The position numbers and the translations under genes were made by a program. The notes below the pieces were generated by a model, which saw only the letters and a list, made by a program, of their open reading frames with translations, was not told the origin of the DNA and did not search any database. 64,000 nt of DNA from Alloyangia mangrovi (GTDB taxonomy: Bacteria; Pseudomonadota; Alphaproteobacteria; Rhodobacterales; Rhodobacteraceae), in NCBI RefSeq assembly GCF_002300555.2, contig NZ_NTHN02000024.1:1-64000 (forward strand). Reading direction: 5' to 3'. Shown one piece after another: positions 52,900 through 62,027 of this stretch. Numbering within the stretch: position 1 is the first letter of the stretch; each line of letters begins with the position of its first letter.

Positions 52900-54579
52900 T
52901 CAGAGCGCCGCGTCTTCGTGGGTGATCCGGCCATCGCAGATGGTCAGCAGGGCGCGAACGCCCGCCATGTCGTTGGCGGCGGTTTCAGAGAGGTCACGGT
53001 CGAGCAGCACCACGTCGGCGAGGTATCCTTCGCGCAGCATACCCTTCTGACCTTCGGCGAACTCGGCATAGGCGGCGGTGGTCGTATAGGCCATCAGCGC
53101 CTCGTCCAGCGTCTGGCGGTTGTCGGGCAGGCACTCGTGCCAGGGCTGGCGGGTCATTGCCGCGTGGATCGACGCCCAGGGATCGACCGAGGACACCGGC
53201 CAGTCGGACGAGAGGATCAGCGGGATGCCCTCGTCGCGCATCCGCCGCCAGGCATAGGCGCGCGGCCAGTTGGCGCGGCCGATGCGGGTGATCGTCGGCT
53301 CGAACGGCAACCCGCATTGCCCCGGGGGATGCGGCGGCTGCATCGAGGCGATGACGCCAAGATCCCTCAGTCGGGCGAAATCCTCCTCGCGCACCACTTC
53401 GAGGTGCTCGATCCGGTGGCGGCTGTCGCGCGCGCCGTTCCGCGCACGGGCGGCGGCGAAGGCGTCGAGCACGATCTGGGTCGCGCGATCGCCGATGGAG
53501 TGGACCGCGATCTGCAGGCCGCGGGCGTCGGCCTGCGCGCAGACGGACTTGAAGAACTCGGGCTCGAAGCGCGGCTCGCCGGACCAGTCGGGGCGACCCT
53601 CGTAGGGGGCGCTCATCACCGCGGTGTAGCTGTCGAGCACACCGTCGATGAAGAACTTCACCGCGCCGGAGCTCAGCATCGGGGTGGCGAAGGCGTCGCG
53701 CATCTCCTCGGCGCGGTTCAGCGCGTCCCCAACGCTGCCCGAGACGTAGCGCGCGGGCACGCGGCCGCGGCAGAGCAGGCGGCCCTCGCGCTCCAGCTCG
53801 GCCAGCAGCTCGAGAGTGTAGCGGTTGCCGTCCATGTTCTGGAAACTGGTGATGCCGAAGGAGGCGAGGTGCCGCAGCCCGCGCTCGAGCACCTCCTTGT
53901 CGGCAGCGCGTTCCTCGGGTGAGGGCGGGGTCGCGGGGTCGAGGCCCGACACCATGCCCAGCTTGTCGCGGCCGCCGCTGGCGGTCAGCTCGTAGATCGG
54001 GCCGAAGGCCTCGGCTTCCTGCAGCTCGCCGGTGGCGAGACCGTCGTCGCCCATCACCACCTCGTTGCCCGGCGCGAGCTTGCGCCCGTGCAGCAGCCCG
54101 GCCTTGCCGAGCGCGGCGGTGTTGGCCCAGACCGTGTGGTGGTCGGGCGACATGAGGGCGAGGGGGCGATCCGGCAGGATGTCGTCGAGCACGTGACGGT
54201 CGAGGCTGCGGCCACCCCCGAGGATGGTGTAGTCGGCGCTGCCGCAGAGCACGATGGGCAGGCCCGGGTTCTCGGCGGCATAGGCACGGATCAGGCGCTT
54301 GATGGTCTCGAAGCCCGACTGCTCGAAGAGCGAGAGCTGCGAAAGTTCGACCGCGCCGACGAAGAGGTGGATGTGGCTCTCGTTGAGCCCGGGCATCACG
54401 GTGCGGCCCTTGGCGTCGATCAGCTGGGTGGAGGGGCCCCGCAGGGCCAGGACCTCCGCATCCTCCCCGAGTGCCACGATCTTCCCGCCTTCGATCGCCA
54501 GGGCCGTCGCGCGGGGGCGCGCGGGATCCATGGTGAGCAGGGCGGCATTGAACAGGATCGTGTCGGCGCTCGGCGTCAT
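52900..54579 (-). CDS. Amidohydrolase family protein (YtcJ/amidohydrolase_3 type)
   Basis: 559 residues. Metal-site motifs of the amidohydrolase_3 group: ESHIHLFVG (HxH), GAVKFFIDG (Lys), AVHSIGD, RIEHLEVV (His) and SSDWPVSS (catalytic Asp). The C-terminal small beta domain ends with YLADVVLLDRDL. Substrates of the group include N-substituted formamides and guanidine-type or acylated amines. Here it lies with a PuuB-like oxidase, aldehyde dehydrogenase and polyamine-type importer, so it probably hydrolyses an N-acyl or amidino amine of that pathway (inference). Last structural gene of the leftward operon. Confidence 0.85.
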   Translation of the reverse strand: MTPSADTILFNAALLTMDPARPRATALAIEGGKIVALGEDAEVLALRGPSTQLIDAKGRTVMPGLNESHIHLFVGAVELSQLSLFEQSGFETIKRLIRAYAAENPGLPIVLCGSADYTILGGGRSLDRHVLDDILPDRPLALMSPDHHTVWANTAALGKAGLLHGRKLAPGNEVVMGDDGLATGELQEAEAFGPIYELTASGGRDKLGMVSGLDPATPPSPEERAADKEVLERGLRHLASFGITSFQNMDGNRYTLELLAELEREGRLLCRGRVPARYVSGSVGDALNRAEEMRDAFATPMLSSGAVKFFIDGVLDSYTAVMSAPYEGRPDWSGEPRFEPEFFKSVCAQADARGLQIAVHSIGDRATQIVLDAFAAARARNGARDSRHRIEHLEVVREEDFARLRDLGVIASMQPPHPPGQCGLPFEPTITRIGRANWPRAYAWRRMRDEGIPLILSSDWPVSSVDPWASIHAAMTRQPWHECLPDNRQTLDEALMAYTTTAAYAEFAEGQKGMLREGYLADVVLLDRDLSETAANDMAGVRALLTICDGRITHEDAAL

Positions 54580-54610
54580 GTCGGGTCTCCTCCGGGTCTC
54601 ATGGTCGCGG

Positions 54611-54967
54611 TCAGGCGGCGACGAAGTAGAACTTGCGCAGCGTCTCGGTGACTTCGAAGGTGCCGGTGAAGCCCTTCTCCATCAGGTAGGTCTCGCCGGG
54701 GCCGAAGCTCTGCGCCTCCCCGCCCTCGGGGGTGATGATGACGCGGCCCGAGATCACATGCGCCATCTCGTGGAACGGGTAGTTGTCGAAACGCTCGGCA
54801 TAGGGCGTGGCTTCCCAGATGCCGCCGGTGGTCTCGCCGTCCGACAGCTCGACGGCGCCGCGCTCGACGGGCTGTTCGGAGCCGGGCAGCAGCGCCTCGG
54901 CAGGCACGACGGCGCAGGGCTGGAGGCCTTTGCTGCCCTCGGGGGCAAGGCGGATGAGTTTGCTCAT
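54611..54967 (-). CDS. Cupin_3 domain protein
   Basis: 118 residues, one cupin domain of the EutQ/DUF861 type: WEATPYAERFDNYPFHEMAHVISGRVIITPEGGEAQSFGPGETYLMEKGF. The usual HxH-type ligands are partly replaced (HEMAH), so it may not bind iron. It lies between the aldehyde dehydrogenase and amidohydrolase genes. In E. coli the putrescine repressor PuuR carries a cupin domain; this standalone cupin may be an enzyme or metabolite sensor of the operon (inference). Confidence 0.82.
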   Translation of the reverse strand: MSKLIRLAPEGSKGLQPCAVVPAEALLPGSEQPVERGAVELSDGETTGGIWEATPYAERFDNYPFHEMAHVISGRVIITPEGGEAQSFGPGETYLMEKGFTGTFEVTETLRKFYFVAA

Positions 54968-54991
54968 TGGTCTGTCCTTGGAAGGTCCGGC

Positions 54992-56440
54992 CTACGCCGG
55001 GGTGGTGATGTGCTTGAGTGCGGCGTAGCCCTGCAGCCCGCCGAAACCGAGCTCGCGGCCGATGCCGCTGGCCTTGAAGCCGCCCCACGACGTTTCGGGG
55101 AAGATGATCTGCATGGTGTTCACCCAGACGTGGCCCGCGTCGATGCGGTCCGCCACGGCATTGGCACGCGCGGGATCGCCGCCCACCACGGTCGCCGCCA
55201 GCCCGTAGTCGGTGGCATTGGCGAGCGCGATGGCGGCCTCGTCGCCCTTGACGCGGCGGACGGAGAGGACCGGGCCGAAAATCTCTTCGCGCCAGAGCGC
55301 GCTGGTCTCGGGTACGTCGAGATAGACCGTGGGCTCGATGAAGAAGCCGGGGCCAAGCGCGCCGGTGCCGCCGCAGAGGCAGTCGAGCCCCTCGGAGCGC
55401 GCCGCCAGCAGGTAGCCCAGCACCTTGTCGCGCTGCGCCATGGTGGTCAGCGGGCCCATGTCGATCTCGCCGCGCGGGTCGCCCACGGCCATCTTGCGGA
55501 TGCGCGCGCGCAGGGCGGCGATGAGGTCGTCGGCAATCGCCTCGTCGACGATCAGCCGCGAGGTGGCCGAGCAGATCTGCCCCGCGTTGAAGAAGATGCC
55601 GCCGCAGACCAGTTCCGCCGCCGTCTCGATGTCGGCATCCGAAAGCACAACGATGGGGGACTTGCCGCCGAGCTCCAGCGAGACCGGCAGCAGGCGGTTG
55701 GCCGCCGCGCCCATGATGCGGGCGCCGGTGGCGTTGGAGCCGGTGAAGGAGGCCTTGCGGACTTGCGGCGCGTCCAGCATCGCGGCGCCGATGGCGCCCT
55801 CGCCGGGCAGGATCGACAGCACGCCGTCGGGCAGGCCGATCTCCTGTGCGATCTCGCCGTAGACAAGCTCGGCGAGGGTGGTGAACTCCGAGGGTTTCAG
55901 CAGCGCGGTGCAGCCCGCCGCCAGCGCCGGGGCGAGCTTCCAGGCGGTGGTGACCAGCGGGAAGTTCCACGGCACGATCAGCGCCGCGGGGCCGTAGGGT
56001 TCCAGCACCTGGCGGCCTGTAAAGCCGTCATCGGGCAGCACGACGCGGTCACGGTCGAGGGCTCCGCCCTCGATGAGATCCGCGTAGTAGCGGAAGCAGG
56101 CGGCGGCATCGCCGAGGTCGATCTCGGCCTCGAAGCGCGGCTTGCCGTTGTTGCGCATCTGTAGCTCGATCAGCGCGTCGCGGCGTGCGTCGAGCCCTTC
56201 AGCGAAGCCGCGCAGGAAGCGTGCACGCTCGGCGACTGGCAGGCGGCGCCACGTGCCGAAGGCGCGCTCGGCGCTTTCGGCGGCAGCGGTCACGTCGCCC
56301 GGCGTCGCGGTGGCGAAGCGGGCGAAGGCCTCGCCCGTCGCCGGGTTCACCGCGTCGCGCAGCGCGCCCTTGCCGGCGTGGAAGCGGCCGTTCAGGAAGA
56401 CGGCATCGGTGCGGGTCTCGATCATTTCTGCAACGCTCAC
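54992..56440 (-). CDS. Aldehyde dehydrogenase family protein
   Basis: 482 residues with GTG start 56440 that overlaps the flavin oxidase stop (GTGA). NAD-site segment VPWNFPLVTTAWKLAPALAAG, ELGGKSPIV, the catalytic Cys in FNAGQICSATSR and the Glu in the ELGGK region. It resembles aminobutyraldehyde/gamma-Glu-aminobutyraldehyde dehydrogenases (recognition). It would oxidise the aldehyde made by the upstream flavin oxidase to the acid, for example 4-aminobutanal to GABA (inference). Confidence 0.9.
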   Translation of the reverse strand: MSVAEMIETRTDAVFLNGRFHAGKGALRDAVNPATGEAFARFATATPGDVTAAAESAERAFGTWRRLPVAERARFLRGFAEGLDARRDALIELQMRNNGKPRFEAEIDLGDAAACFRYYADLIEGGALDRDRVVLPDDGFTGRQVLEPYGPAALIVPWNFPLVTTAWKLAPALAAGCTALLKPSEFTTLAELVYGEIAQEIGLPDGVLSILPGEGAIGAAMLDAPQVRKASFTGSNATGARIMGAAANRLLPVSLELGGKSPIVVLSDADIETAAELVCGGIFFNAGQICSATSRLIVDEAIADDLIAALRARIRKMAVGDPRGEIDMGPLTTMAQRDKVLGYLLAARSEGLDCLCGGTGALGPGFFIEPTVYLDVPETSALWREEIFGPVLSVRRVKGDEAAIALANATDYGLAATVVGGDPARANAVADRIDAGHVWVNTMQIIFPETSWGGFKASGIGRELGFGGLQGYAALKHITTPA

Positions 56441-57826
56441 AGCGGGAACCCCATCGCATGCACCATCTTCACCCAGGCGCGGCGCCAGCCGCCCTTGTCA
56501 TCGACCTCGTCGAGCGCGCGCATGGTGATCGCGGCACCCGGCCAGCGGAACGGCTCGCGCGGGATCGGGCGGGGCAGGGAGTTGGCAAGGCCGAGATCCA
56601 GCTCGGGCACGCCGGTGTCATCCAGCATCTCGATCCCCAGCCGCGCGCCGAAGCGCGAGGCGGTGACGCCGAAGCCCGAGTAGCCGCCCGCGTAGACACC
56701 CTTGCCGCCGTAATAGGGCTGGAAGTGCACCGCGAGCCGGGTGGTCAGGTCGATCGGACCGGACCAGGCGTGCGAGAACTTCACGTCCTCGAGCTGCGGG
56801 AAGGTCTTGAAGAAGTAGCCCGCGAGCCGGTCGTAGACCTCGATCTTGCGATCGCCCTCGGGGTCGGTCTTGTCGCCGTAGTAGTAGCCGATGCGCCCGC
56901 CGTAGACGATGCGGTTGTCCTTGGTCAGACGCATGTAGTTGAGCTGGGTGCGGGTGTCGTAGATGCCCTGCCGGTGGATCCAGCCGATGCGCGAGAGCTG
57001 CTCGTCGCTGAGCGGCTCGGTGGCGATCACCCGGTCGCGCATGGCGACGACGTAGTTCTTGATCTTCTTGTGCCCGGCGCACCAGGCGTTGGTGGCAAAG
57101 AGCACCTTGGGCGCGGTGATCACCCCGTCATGGGTGCGGATGCGCAGCTTCGGGCCGAGGTCCTCGACCTCTTCCATCGGCGTGTGCTCGTAGATCGTGA
57201 CGCCCAGCGACAGCGCGGCGGCCTTGAGGCCCCAGGCCAGCTTGGCGGGCTGCACGGTGCCGGTGCGCTCCTTCGACCAGATGCCGGCCTCGAAGAGCGG
57301 CGAAGCGACCTCGGCCTGCACCTCGGCCTTGTCGAGCCAAGCGACGTCATGGCCGTGGCCCATGTGCAGCTGGTGCTCGCGGCGGAGCTCGGGCAGGTCA
57401 TCCTTCCGCACGGCGACGGTCATCTCGCCCCCCCCACTCGAGGTCGGCGTCGATGCCGAAGCTCTCGATGGTCTCGCGCCAGCTGTCGAGGTTGTCGATG
57501 CCGAGCTTCTCCAGCATCTCGATGTCCTTGGGGAAGACACGCTCGGCGTTGACCAGCCCGTGCATGACCGAGGTCGAGACGATGCCGCCGGGGCGGCCAG
57601 AGGCGCCATGCGCCACCTTGCCGGCCTCGATGATCACCACCTCGCGCTGCGGGTCGCGCTGCTTGGCGATGATCGCCGCCCAGAGCCCGGTGAAGCCGCC
57701 GCCGACGATCAAGAGGTCGGCCTCGCGCGCGCCGACGAGATGCGGGCAGGTGTCCGGCGCGGCGGGGTTGTCGAGCCACAGCGGGTAGAGTGTGGCGTGG
57801 GCGAGTGCCTTTTGGGTCAGGGTCAT
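56437..57826 (-). pseudogene. PuuB-like FAD-dependent amine oxidoreductase (frameshifted as read)
   Basis: ATG 57826 overlaps the permease stop (ATGA). FAD motif LLIVGGGFTGLWAAI with VIIEAG; DAO-type fold. The frame breaks at eight C (57428-57435); seven give DLEWGGEMTVAVRKDDLP and continue through NYMRLTKDNRIVYGGRIGYYYG and VYAGGYSGFGVTASRFGARL. About 463 residues, length normal for gamma-glutamylputrescine oxidase. No PuuA-type glutamate-putrescine ligase is in the window, so it may act directly on a diamine or guanidino amine (inference). Probably intact in the organism. Confidence 0.87.
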
Positions 57827-58620
57827 TTGCTTCTGGCTCCAAGAAGTTTCGGCAGGTCGCTGAAGGCCGCGACGAGAGAGAAGATCAGCACGGTGCTGGC
57901 CACGAACACCACCGAGGCGGCGGCCATGACCGGCGTGTAGCCGTAGCGCAGGGCGTTAAAGATCTTCATCGGAAGGGTTTCGAAGACGGCGCCCACGGTC
58001 ATCACCGCGATGATGTACTCGTTGAGCGAGATCACGAAGACGAAGCAGAAGCCAGAGATCACGTAGGGGCGGATCATCGGTAGCACGACGGTGCGTAGCA
58101 CGGTCGCTTCCGAGGCGCCCATCGAGCGCGAGGCTTCGACGAGGCTGGTGTCGATGTCCTCGAAGCCGAGCGATAGCGAGACCAGCGGCAGGGTCACGAG
58201 GAAGATCGCGTGCGCGACGACCACCGTCCAGAACTCGCCGTAATACCCAAGGATGATGAAGAAGGTCAGGAAGCCCATCGCGGTGATCACCGGCGGCAGC
58301 AGGAAGGGCATGGCGCCGAGGCCTGCCACCAGCTTGCCGAAGCCGGTGCGGTAGCGCCAGTTGAACCAGGCCACCGGGAAGGCGATCAGCACCGCCAGCA
58401 GCGAGGCGCAGATCGCGATGGAGAGCGAGGTCATCAGCGGCGCGCGCCACTCGGCGTCGAGGAATAGGTCCGCGTACCAGCCGAGGTTGAACCCCTCGGG
58501 CGGGAAGGTCAGCGACTTGCGCTCGTTGACCGAGACCCCGGCGATCACCACGAAGGGGGCTATGGTGACGATGCCGACGATCCAGAAGAACAGCGTGGAG
58601 AGGATCTTGCCGAGTTTCAT
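57823..58620 (-). CDS. ABC transporter permease (PotC type)
   Basis: 265 residues with six membrane helices and the EAA loop VEASRSMGASEATVLRTVVLPMIRP. It belongs to the spermidine/putrescine permease group and pairs with the 58617-59470 permease, with which it overlaps by four bases. It also overlaps the flavin-oxidase gene by four bases, so import and oxidation of the same amine are coupled. Confidence 0.9.
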   Translation of the reverse strand: MKLGKILSTLFFWIVGIVTIAPFVVIAGVSVNERKSLTFPPEGFNLGWYADLFLDAEWRAPLMTSLSIAICASLLAVLIAFPVAWFNWRYRTGFGKLVAGLGAMPFLLPPVITAMGFLTFFIILGYYGEFWTVVVAHAIFLVTLPLVSLSLGFEDIDTSLVEASRSMGASEATVLRTVVLPMIRPYVISGFCFVFVISLNEYIIAVMTVGAVFETLPMKIFNALRYGYTPVMAAASVVFVASTVLIFSLVAAFSDLPKLLGARSK

Positions 58621-59470
58621 GCCTTGGCGCCTTTCCGGTTGATCAGGGTGACCAGCAGCACAAGCAGAATGGTTACGGTCATCAGGAAGATCGACAGCGC
58701 CGCCGCGAAGGGCATGTTGGACTGCAGCAGCGCCTGGTCCGAGATCACCACCGAGAGCGTCCAGTTGGTCGGCCGGCGAGGATCTGCGGCAGCAGGTAGG
58801 AACCCAGCGTGAAGACGAAGATCATCACGAAGCTGACGACGATGGGCGTGCGGTGCATCGGCACGATCACGTTGAAGAAGGCGCGCAGCGGCGAGGCGCC
58901 GAGGGTGCGCGAGGCCTGCTCGATGTCGGGCTCGATGCGGCTCAGGATCGGGTAGAGCAGCAGCACGGCGTAGGGCATGGCGATGTAGGTGACACCGGCC
59001 AGCACCGCGCCGAGCGAGGGGGCGTAGCTTTGGGCCTTCTCGGTCAGGCCGAGCGCCTCGAACAGAACGCCGATCCCGGCGGTGCGCGACAGCAGCGTCG
59101 ACCAGGCGAAACCGATGATCGCCTCCGAGAGCGACAGCACCGAGAGCATGACGATCAGCCAGAACACCTGCGTGCCGCGTTTTGCGTTCACCAGCAGGTA
59201 GGTGAAGGGGAAGCCGATGACGATGGCGAAGAGCGCGACGAGGAAGGCGACCTCGAAGGAGGTGCCGAGCACGCTCAGGAAGAAGGGCGAGATCAGCCGC
59301 GCGTAGTTCTCGAGCGTGAAGACCTCCTCGTAGGCGCCGCCGCCGAGGTTGTGAAAGAACGACATGCCGACCATCGAGCCGAAGGGCACGATGTAGAAGG
59401 CGATGAGCGCGAAGGCTGGCAGCAGGATGGGCAGGTAGCCCAGCGGGGTGCGGGGGCGTGACTGGATCAT
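58617..59470 (-). pseudogene. ABC transporter permease (PotB type, frameshifted as read)
   Basis: ATG 59470. The N-terminal part (LPILLPAFALIAFYIVPFGSMVG) and the EAA loop (IEQASRTLGASPLRAFFNVIVPMHR) are typical of PotB. The frame is lost at 58773-58774: one extra C there would read QILAGPTNWTLSVVISDQALLQ and continue to the TGA at 58617. About 284 residues if corrected. Unlike the other broken genes the change is one base missing from a CCC. It pairs with the PotC-type permease. Probably intact in the organism. Confidence 0.85.
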
Positions 59471-59473
59471 GGC

Positions 59474-60511
59474 TCAGCCCAGAACCACGACAGCCGCGGG
59501 ATCGACCGAGAGGTGCGCCGTGTCGCCGATCGCGAGGGGGCAATGGGTGCGGCCCGGCAGGCTGACGGTCAGGTCCTTGTGGTCCGAGTTGCCGGTATCC
59601 ACGCTGATCTCGGTGGTGGCGCCAAGGTGGCGCACGAAGGTCACCGTGCCGCTCAGCGTGTCCGCGCCCGCCTGCGGCGCCAGCGCGATGTCCTCGGGGC
59701 GGATCGACAGGGTGGCATTGCCGGTTTTTGCCCCCGGCAACGTCAGCGCGCCGCCCGGACCTTCGAAGCGGCCGCCGTCGATGCGACCGGCGATCAGGTT
59801 GGTGATGCCGATGAAGTCGGCGACGAAGGCGTTGGCGGGGTTGCGGTAGATCTCGATCGGCGGGGCGACCTGCTGGATCTTGCCCTCGGACATGACTACC
59901 ACCAGATCGGCGGTGGTCATCGCCTCGCGCTGGTCGTGGGTCACCAGCAGCGAGGTCACGCCGAGGCTGCGCTGCAGGCGCTTCACTTCGACCTGCATGG
60001 TCTCGCGCAGCTTGGCGTCGAGCGCAGACATCGGTTCGTCGAGCAGGAAGAGCTTGGGCTGCATGATCAGCGCGCGGGCGATGGCGACGCGCTGGCGCTG
60101 GCCGCCGGAAAGCTGCGTGATGGCGCGGTCGGCCTTGCCGGGCAGGTGCACGAGGTCAAGCAGCCGCTCGACCTCGGCGCGGCGTTTGTCCTTGGGCACG
60201 CCGCGAATGGCCAGCGGGTAGGCGATATTATCGCCCACCGTCAGATGCGGGAAGAGCGCAAGCGACTGGAACACCATGCCGAAGTCGCGCTTGTGCGCCG
60301 GGGTCGTGGTGATGTCCGCGCCGTCCAGAACGATCCGCCCGGCGCTGGGATCCTCGAGCCCCGCGACGATGCGCAGAAGGCTTGTCTTGCCGCAGCCCGA
60401 GGGGCCGAGGAGGCAGACGAATTGCCCGTTGTCCACGGTAAGCGAAATGTCCTTGAGCGCCTGGACGGTGCCGTAGAACTTGTCGACGTTTTCGACGATG
60501 AGACCTGACAT
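59474..60511 (-). CDS. Polyamine-type ABC transporter ATP-binding protein (PotA type)
   Basis: 345 residues. Walker A GPSGCGKTSLLR, signature LSGGQRQRVAIAR, Walker B LFLLDEPMSALD, and the TOBE domain with SIRPEDIAL. It energises the two permeases. It starts 73 bases after the binding-protein gene stop and ends three bases before the PotB start. Normal length for the group. Confidence 0.91.
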   Translation of the reverse strand: MSGLIVENVDKFYGTVQALKDISLTVDNGQFVCLLGPSGCGKTSLLRIVAGLEDPSAGRIVLDGADITTTPAHKRDFGMVFQSLALFPHLTVGDNIAYPLAIRGVPKDKRRAEVERLLDLVHLPGKADRAITQLSGGQRQRVAIARALIMQPKLFLLDEPMSALDAKLRETMQVEVKRLQRSLGVTSLLVTHDQREAMTTADLVVVMSEGKIQQVAPPIEIYRNPANAFVADFIGITNLIAGRIDGGRFEGPGGALTLPGAKTGNATLSIRPEDIALAPQAGADTLSGTVTFVRHLGATTEISVDTGNSDHKDLTVSLPGRTHCPLAIGDTAHLSVDPAAVVVLG

Positions 60512-60584
60512 GCGTGCGTCTTCCCTTCGGCCGGGCGCCTTCGCCCCCGGCCGTCTCCTGATTGGTTGAAATGTGGTGTGGCGA

Positions 60585-61667
60585 TCAGGCCTGGAGCATC
60601 TCGGCCCAGATCTGGTTCAGCCAGTCGGTGCGCTCGAAGTGCAGGTCGTAGCGCGGGATCACCGGCTCGATCTCCGAAGACACGGCGGCGAATTCCTCGT
60701 CGGTGAGATCCATGCTCTCGCGCGGCACGTTCGGCGCGGTGCCGAGGTTGCGCGCCAGCATCGCCTGCACCGAGGGCTGCGACATGTAGTCGATGAAGAC
60801 CTGCGCCTGGTCGATCTTGTCCGATACGCGCGCCACCGCCCAGTTGCCGGACTCGCGCAGGCCGCCCTCCTTGGGGAAGTTCGACCGCACCGGGAAGCCG
60901 TCGGCGGCGGCAAGGCCGGTGACGTCGTGGTAATACTGGCCAATCGGGATCTCGCCCGACTTCAGCGCTTGCTCGAATTGTGCTTCGTCGCGGTACCACA
61001 GGCGGGTGTTCGGCTTCAGCTCGGCGACCTTGGCGAGGACCTCACGGATGGTCTCGTCGCTCGACAGGTAGTCGGTACCGCCAAAGAAGGTCTTGGCGGT
61101 GATCTCCAGCAGGTAGGAGTTCGACACCAGCGCCAGCAGCCCGAGGCTGTCCTCGTACTTCGGCTCCCAGAGGTCTGCCCAGCTGCCGATGGGGTCGGGG
61201 AAGCTGTCGGTGTTGGTGGCGACGGTGATGTACCAGGACACCGCGCCGACCGCCGCAAGGCCGCCGTCGTCGTAGCGGTTGATCAGCGTCGGCAGGATGT
61301 TGGATACGTTCGGCATCGCCGCCTCGTCGAGCGGGGCCCAGAGACCGGTGCGCATTCCGCGCATGATGCTGACGGTGGCCATCATCGACACGTCCGCCGG
61401 CGCGCGCTTGGCGCGGGCCGCCTGCTGCAGCTGGATCAGCCAGGCTTCGCCGGTGGGGACCGCAATGCTCTCGATCTCGATGCCGGTGGCCTTGGTGAAT
61501 TCGGGGTAGACGAAGCTGTCGAAGCTGTCCTGGAAGTAGCCGCCGTAGACGCCGACCTTCAGCGGCGCGCCGCCGGCGCGCAGCACGGCGGGGGCGGCGA
61601 GGGTCAGCGGCAGGGCGCTGGCTGCCTTGAGGAGCGTGCGGCGCGAGAGCGCGGAGGATTTCATCAT
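60585..61667 (-). CDS. Polyamine-type extracellular binding protein, Tat-exported
   Basis: 360 residues with a twin-arginine signal (SALSRRTLLKAASALPLTLAAPAVLRAG). The mature protein has PotD/spermidine-binding-family features (VGVYGGYFQDSFDSF, TKATGIEIESIAVPTGEAW). The Tat signal is unusual but not unique for this family. It is the first gene of the leftward operon, so its ligand defines what is imported, possibly putrescine, agmatine or a guanidino acid (inference). Confidence 0.88.
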   Translation of the reverse strand: MMKSSALSRRTLLKAASALPLTLAAPAVLRAGGAPLKVGVYGGYFQDSFDSFVYPEFTKATGIEIESIAVPTGEAWLIQLQQAARAKRAPADVSMMATVSIMRGMRTGLWAPLDEAAMPNVSNILPTLINRYDDGGLAAVGAVSWYITVATNTDSFPDPIGSWADLWEPKYEDSLGLLALVSNSYLLEITAKTFFGGTDYLSSDETIREVLAKVAELKPNTRLWYRDEAQFEQALKSGEIPIGQYYHDVTGLAAADGFPVRSNFPKEGGLRESGNWAVARVSDKIDQAQVFIDYMSQPSVQAMLARNLGTAPNVPRESMDLTDEEFAAVSSEIEPVIPRYDLHFERTDWLNQIWAEMLQA

Positions 61668-61811
61668 GTCTCGGTCCCTGTTTTCGCGTTTTTGAAGAGT
61701 TCGGGGCAGAAGACTGCAAGCTCGCTTCCGGAAACATCACGAAAGAACGGAATTCACTTCGGGATATTCCGAATTTCACGGGGAGCGAGTGTTGGACTTT
61801 GAGGAAGTGTG

Positions 61812-61850
61812 AGAAAATATAATTAAAACAGTTATATATAATTGTTTTCT
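61812..61850. promoter_or_regulatory. AT-rich imperfect inverted repeat
   Basis: 39 bases, about 90 percent A/T in a GC-rich chromosome, with arms beginning AGAAAA and ending TTTTCT, and an AATT in each arm. A likely regulator-binding or nucleoid-protein site between the importer and the ureohydrolase. Confidence 0.45.
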
Positions 61851-61945
61851 GTAGATTGACCTTAGGAGAGATGGAACGGATTGCTCGGGATGTCGCTACG
61901 TCATGGCGTATCTCAAGAGTGTATGGCAGCTAACTTCGTAATTTG

Positions 61946-61961
61946 CCGAAATGATTTTCGG
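61946..61961. promoter_or_regulatory. Palindrome CCGAAATGATTTTCGG
   Basis: Six-base perfect arms around TGAT, 66 bases upstream of the ureohydrolase start. The core GAAAATCATTTCG on the minus strand matches the RpiR-type 13-mer except for the last base, but the surroundings differ. Confidence 0.35.
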
Positions 61962-62027
61962 AAGTTCCTTATTTCCTCGAAGCGTGCAAGCGCGGAAGAG
62001 TAGTGCGGAACGAATTTCGAGGCTCAA

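Larger units (their letters stand above)
61668..62027. other. 360-base divergent promoter region with AT-rich island
   Basis: No coding frame here looks real (one 20-codon frame at 61871-61933 has an AGGAGAG start but no other support). It contains a very AT-rich island at 61812-61850 with AGAAAA...TTTTCT arms and a 16-base palindrome CCGAAATGATTTTCGG at 61946-61961. Promoters of the amine importer and the ureohydrolase must both lie here. Confidence 0.55.

Noticed and set aside
61813-61825. Extra RpiR-type 13-mer in the AT-rich island
   Set aside because: GAAAATATAATTA matches only the first half of the consensus and has no partner at 63 or 74 bp.
61871-61933. Short frame ATG 61871 to TAA 61933 (20 codons) with AGGAGAG upstream
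   Set aside because: There is no spacing between the AGGAGAG and the ATG, no conserved content, and it sits in a promoter region; leader peptide not supported.
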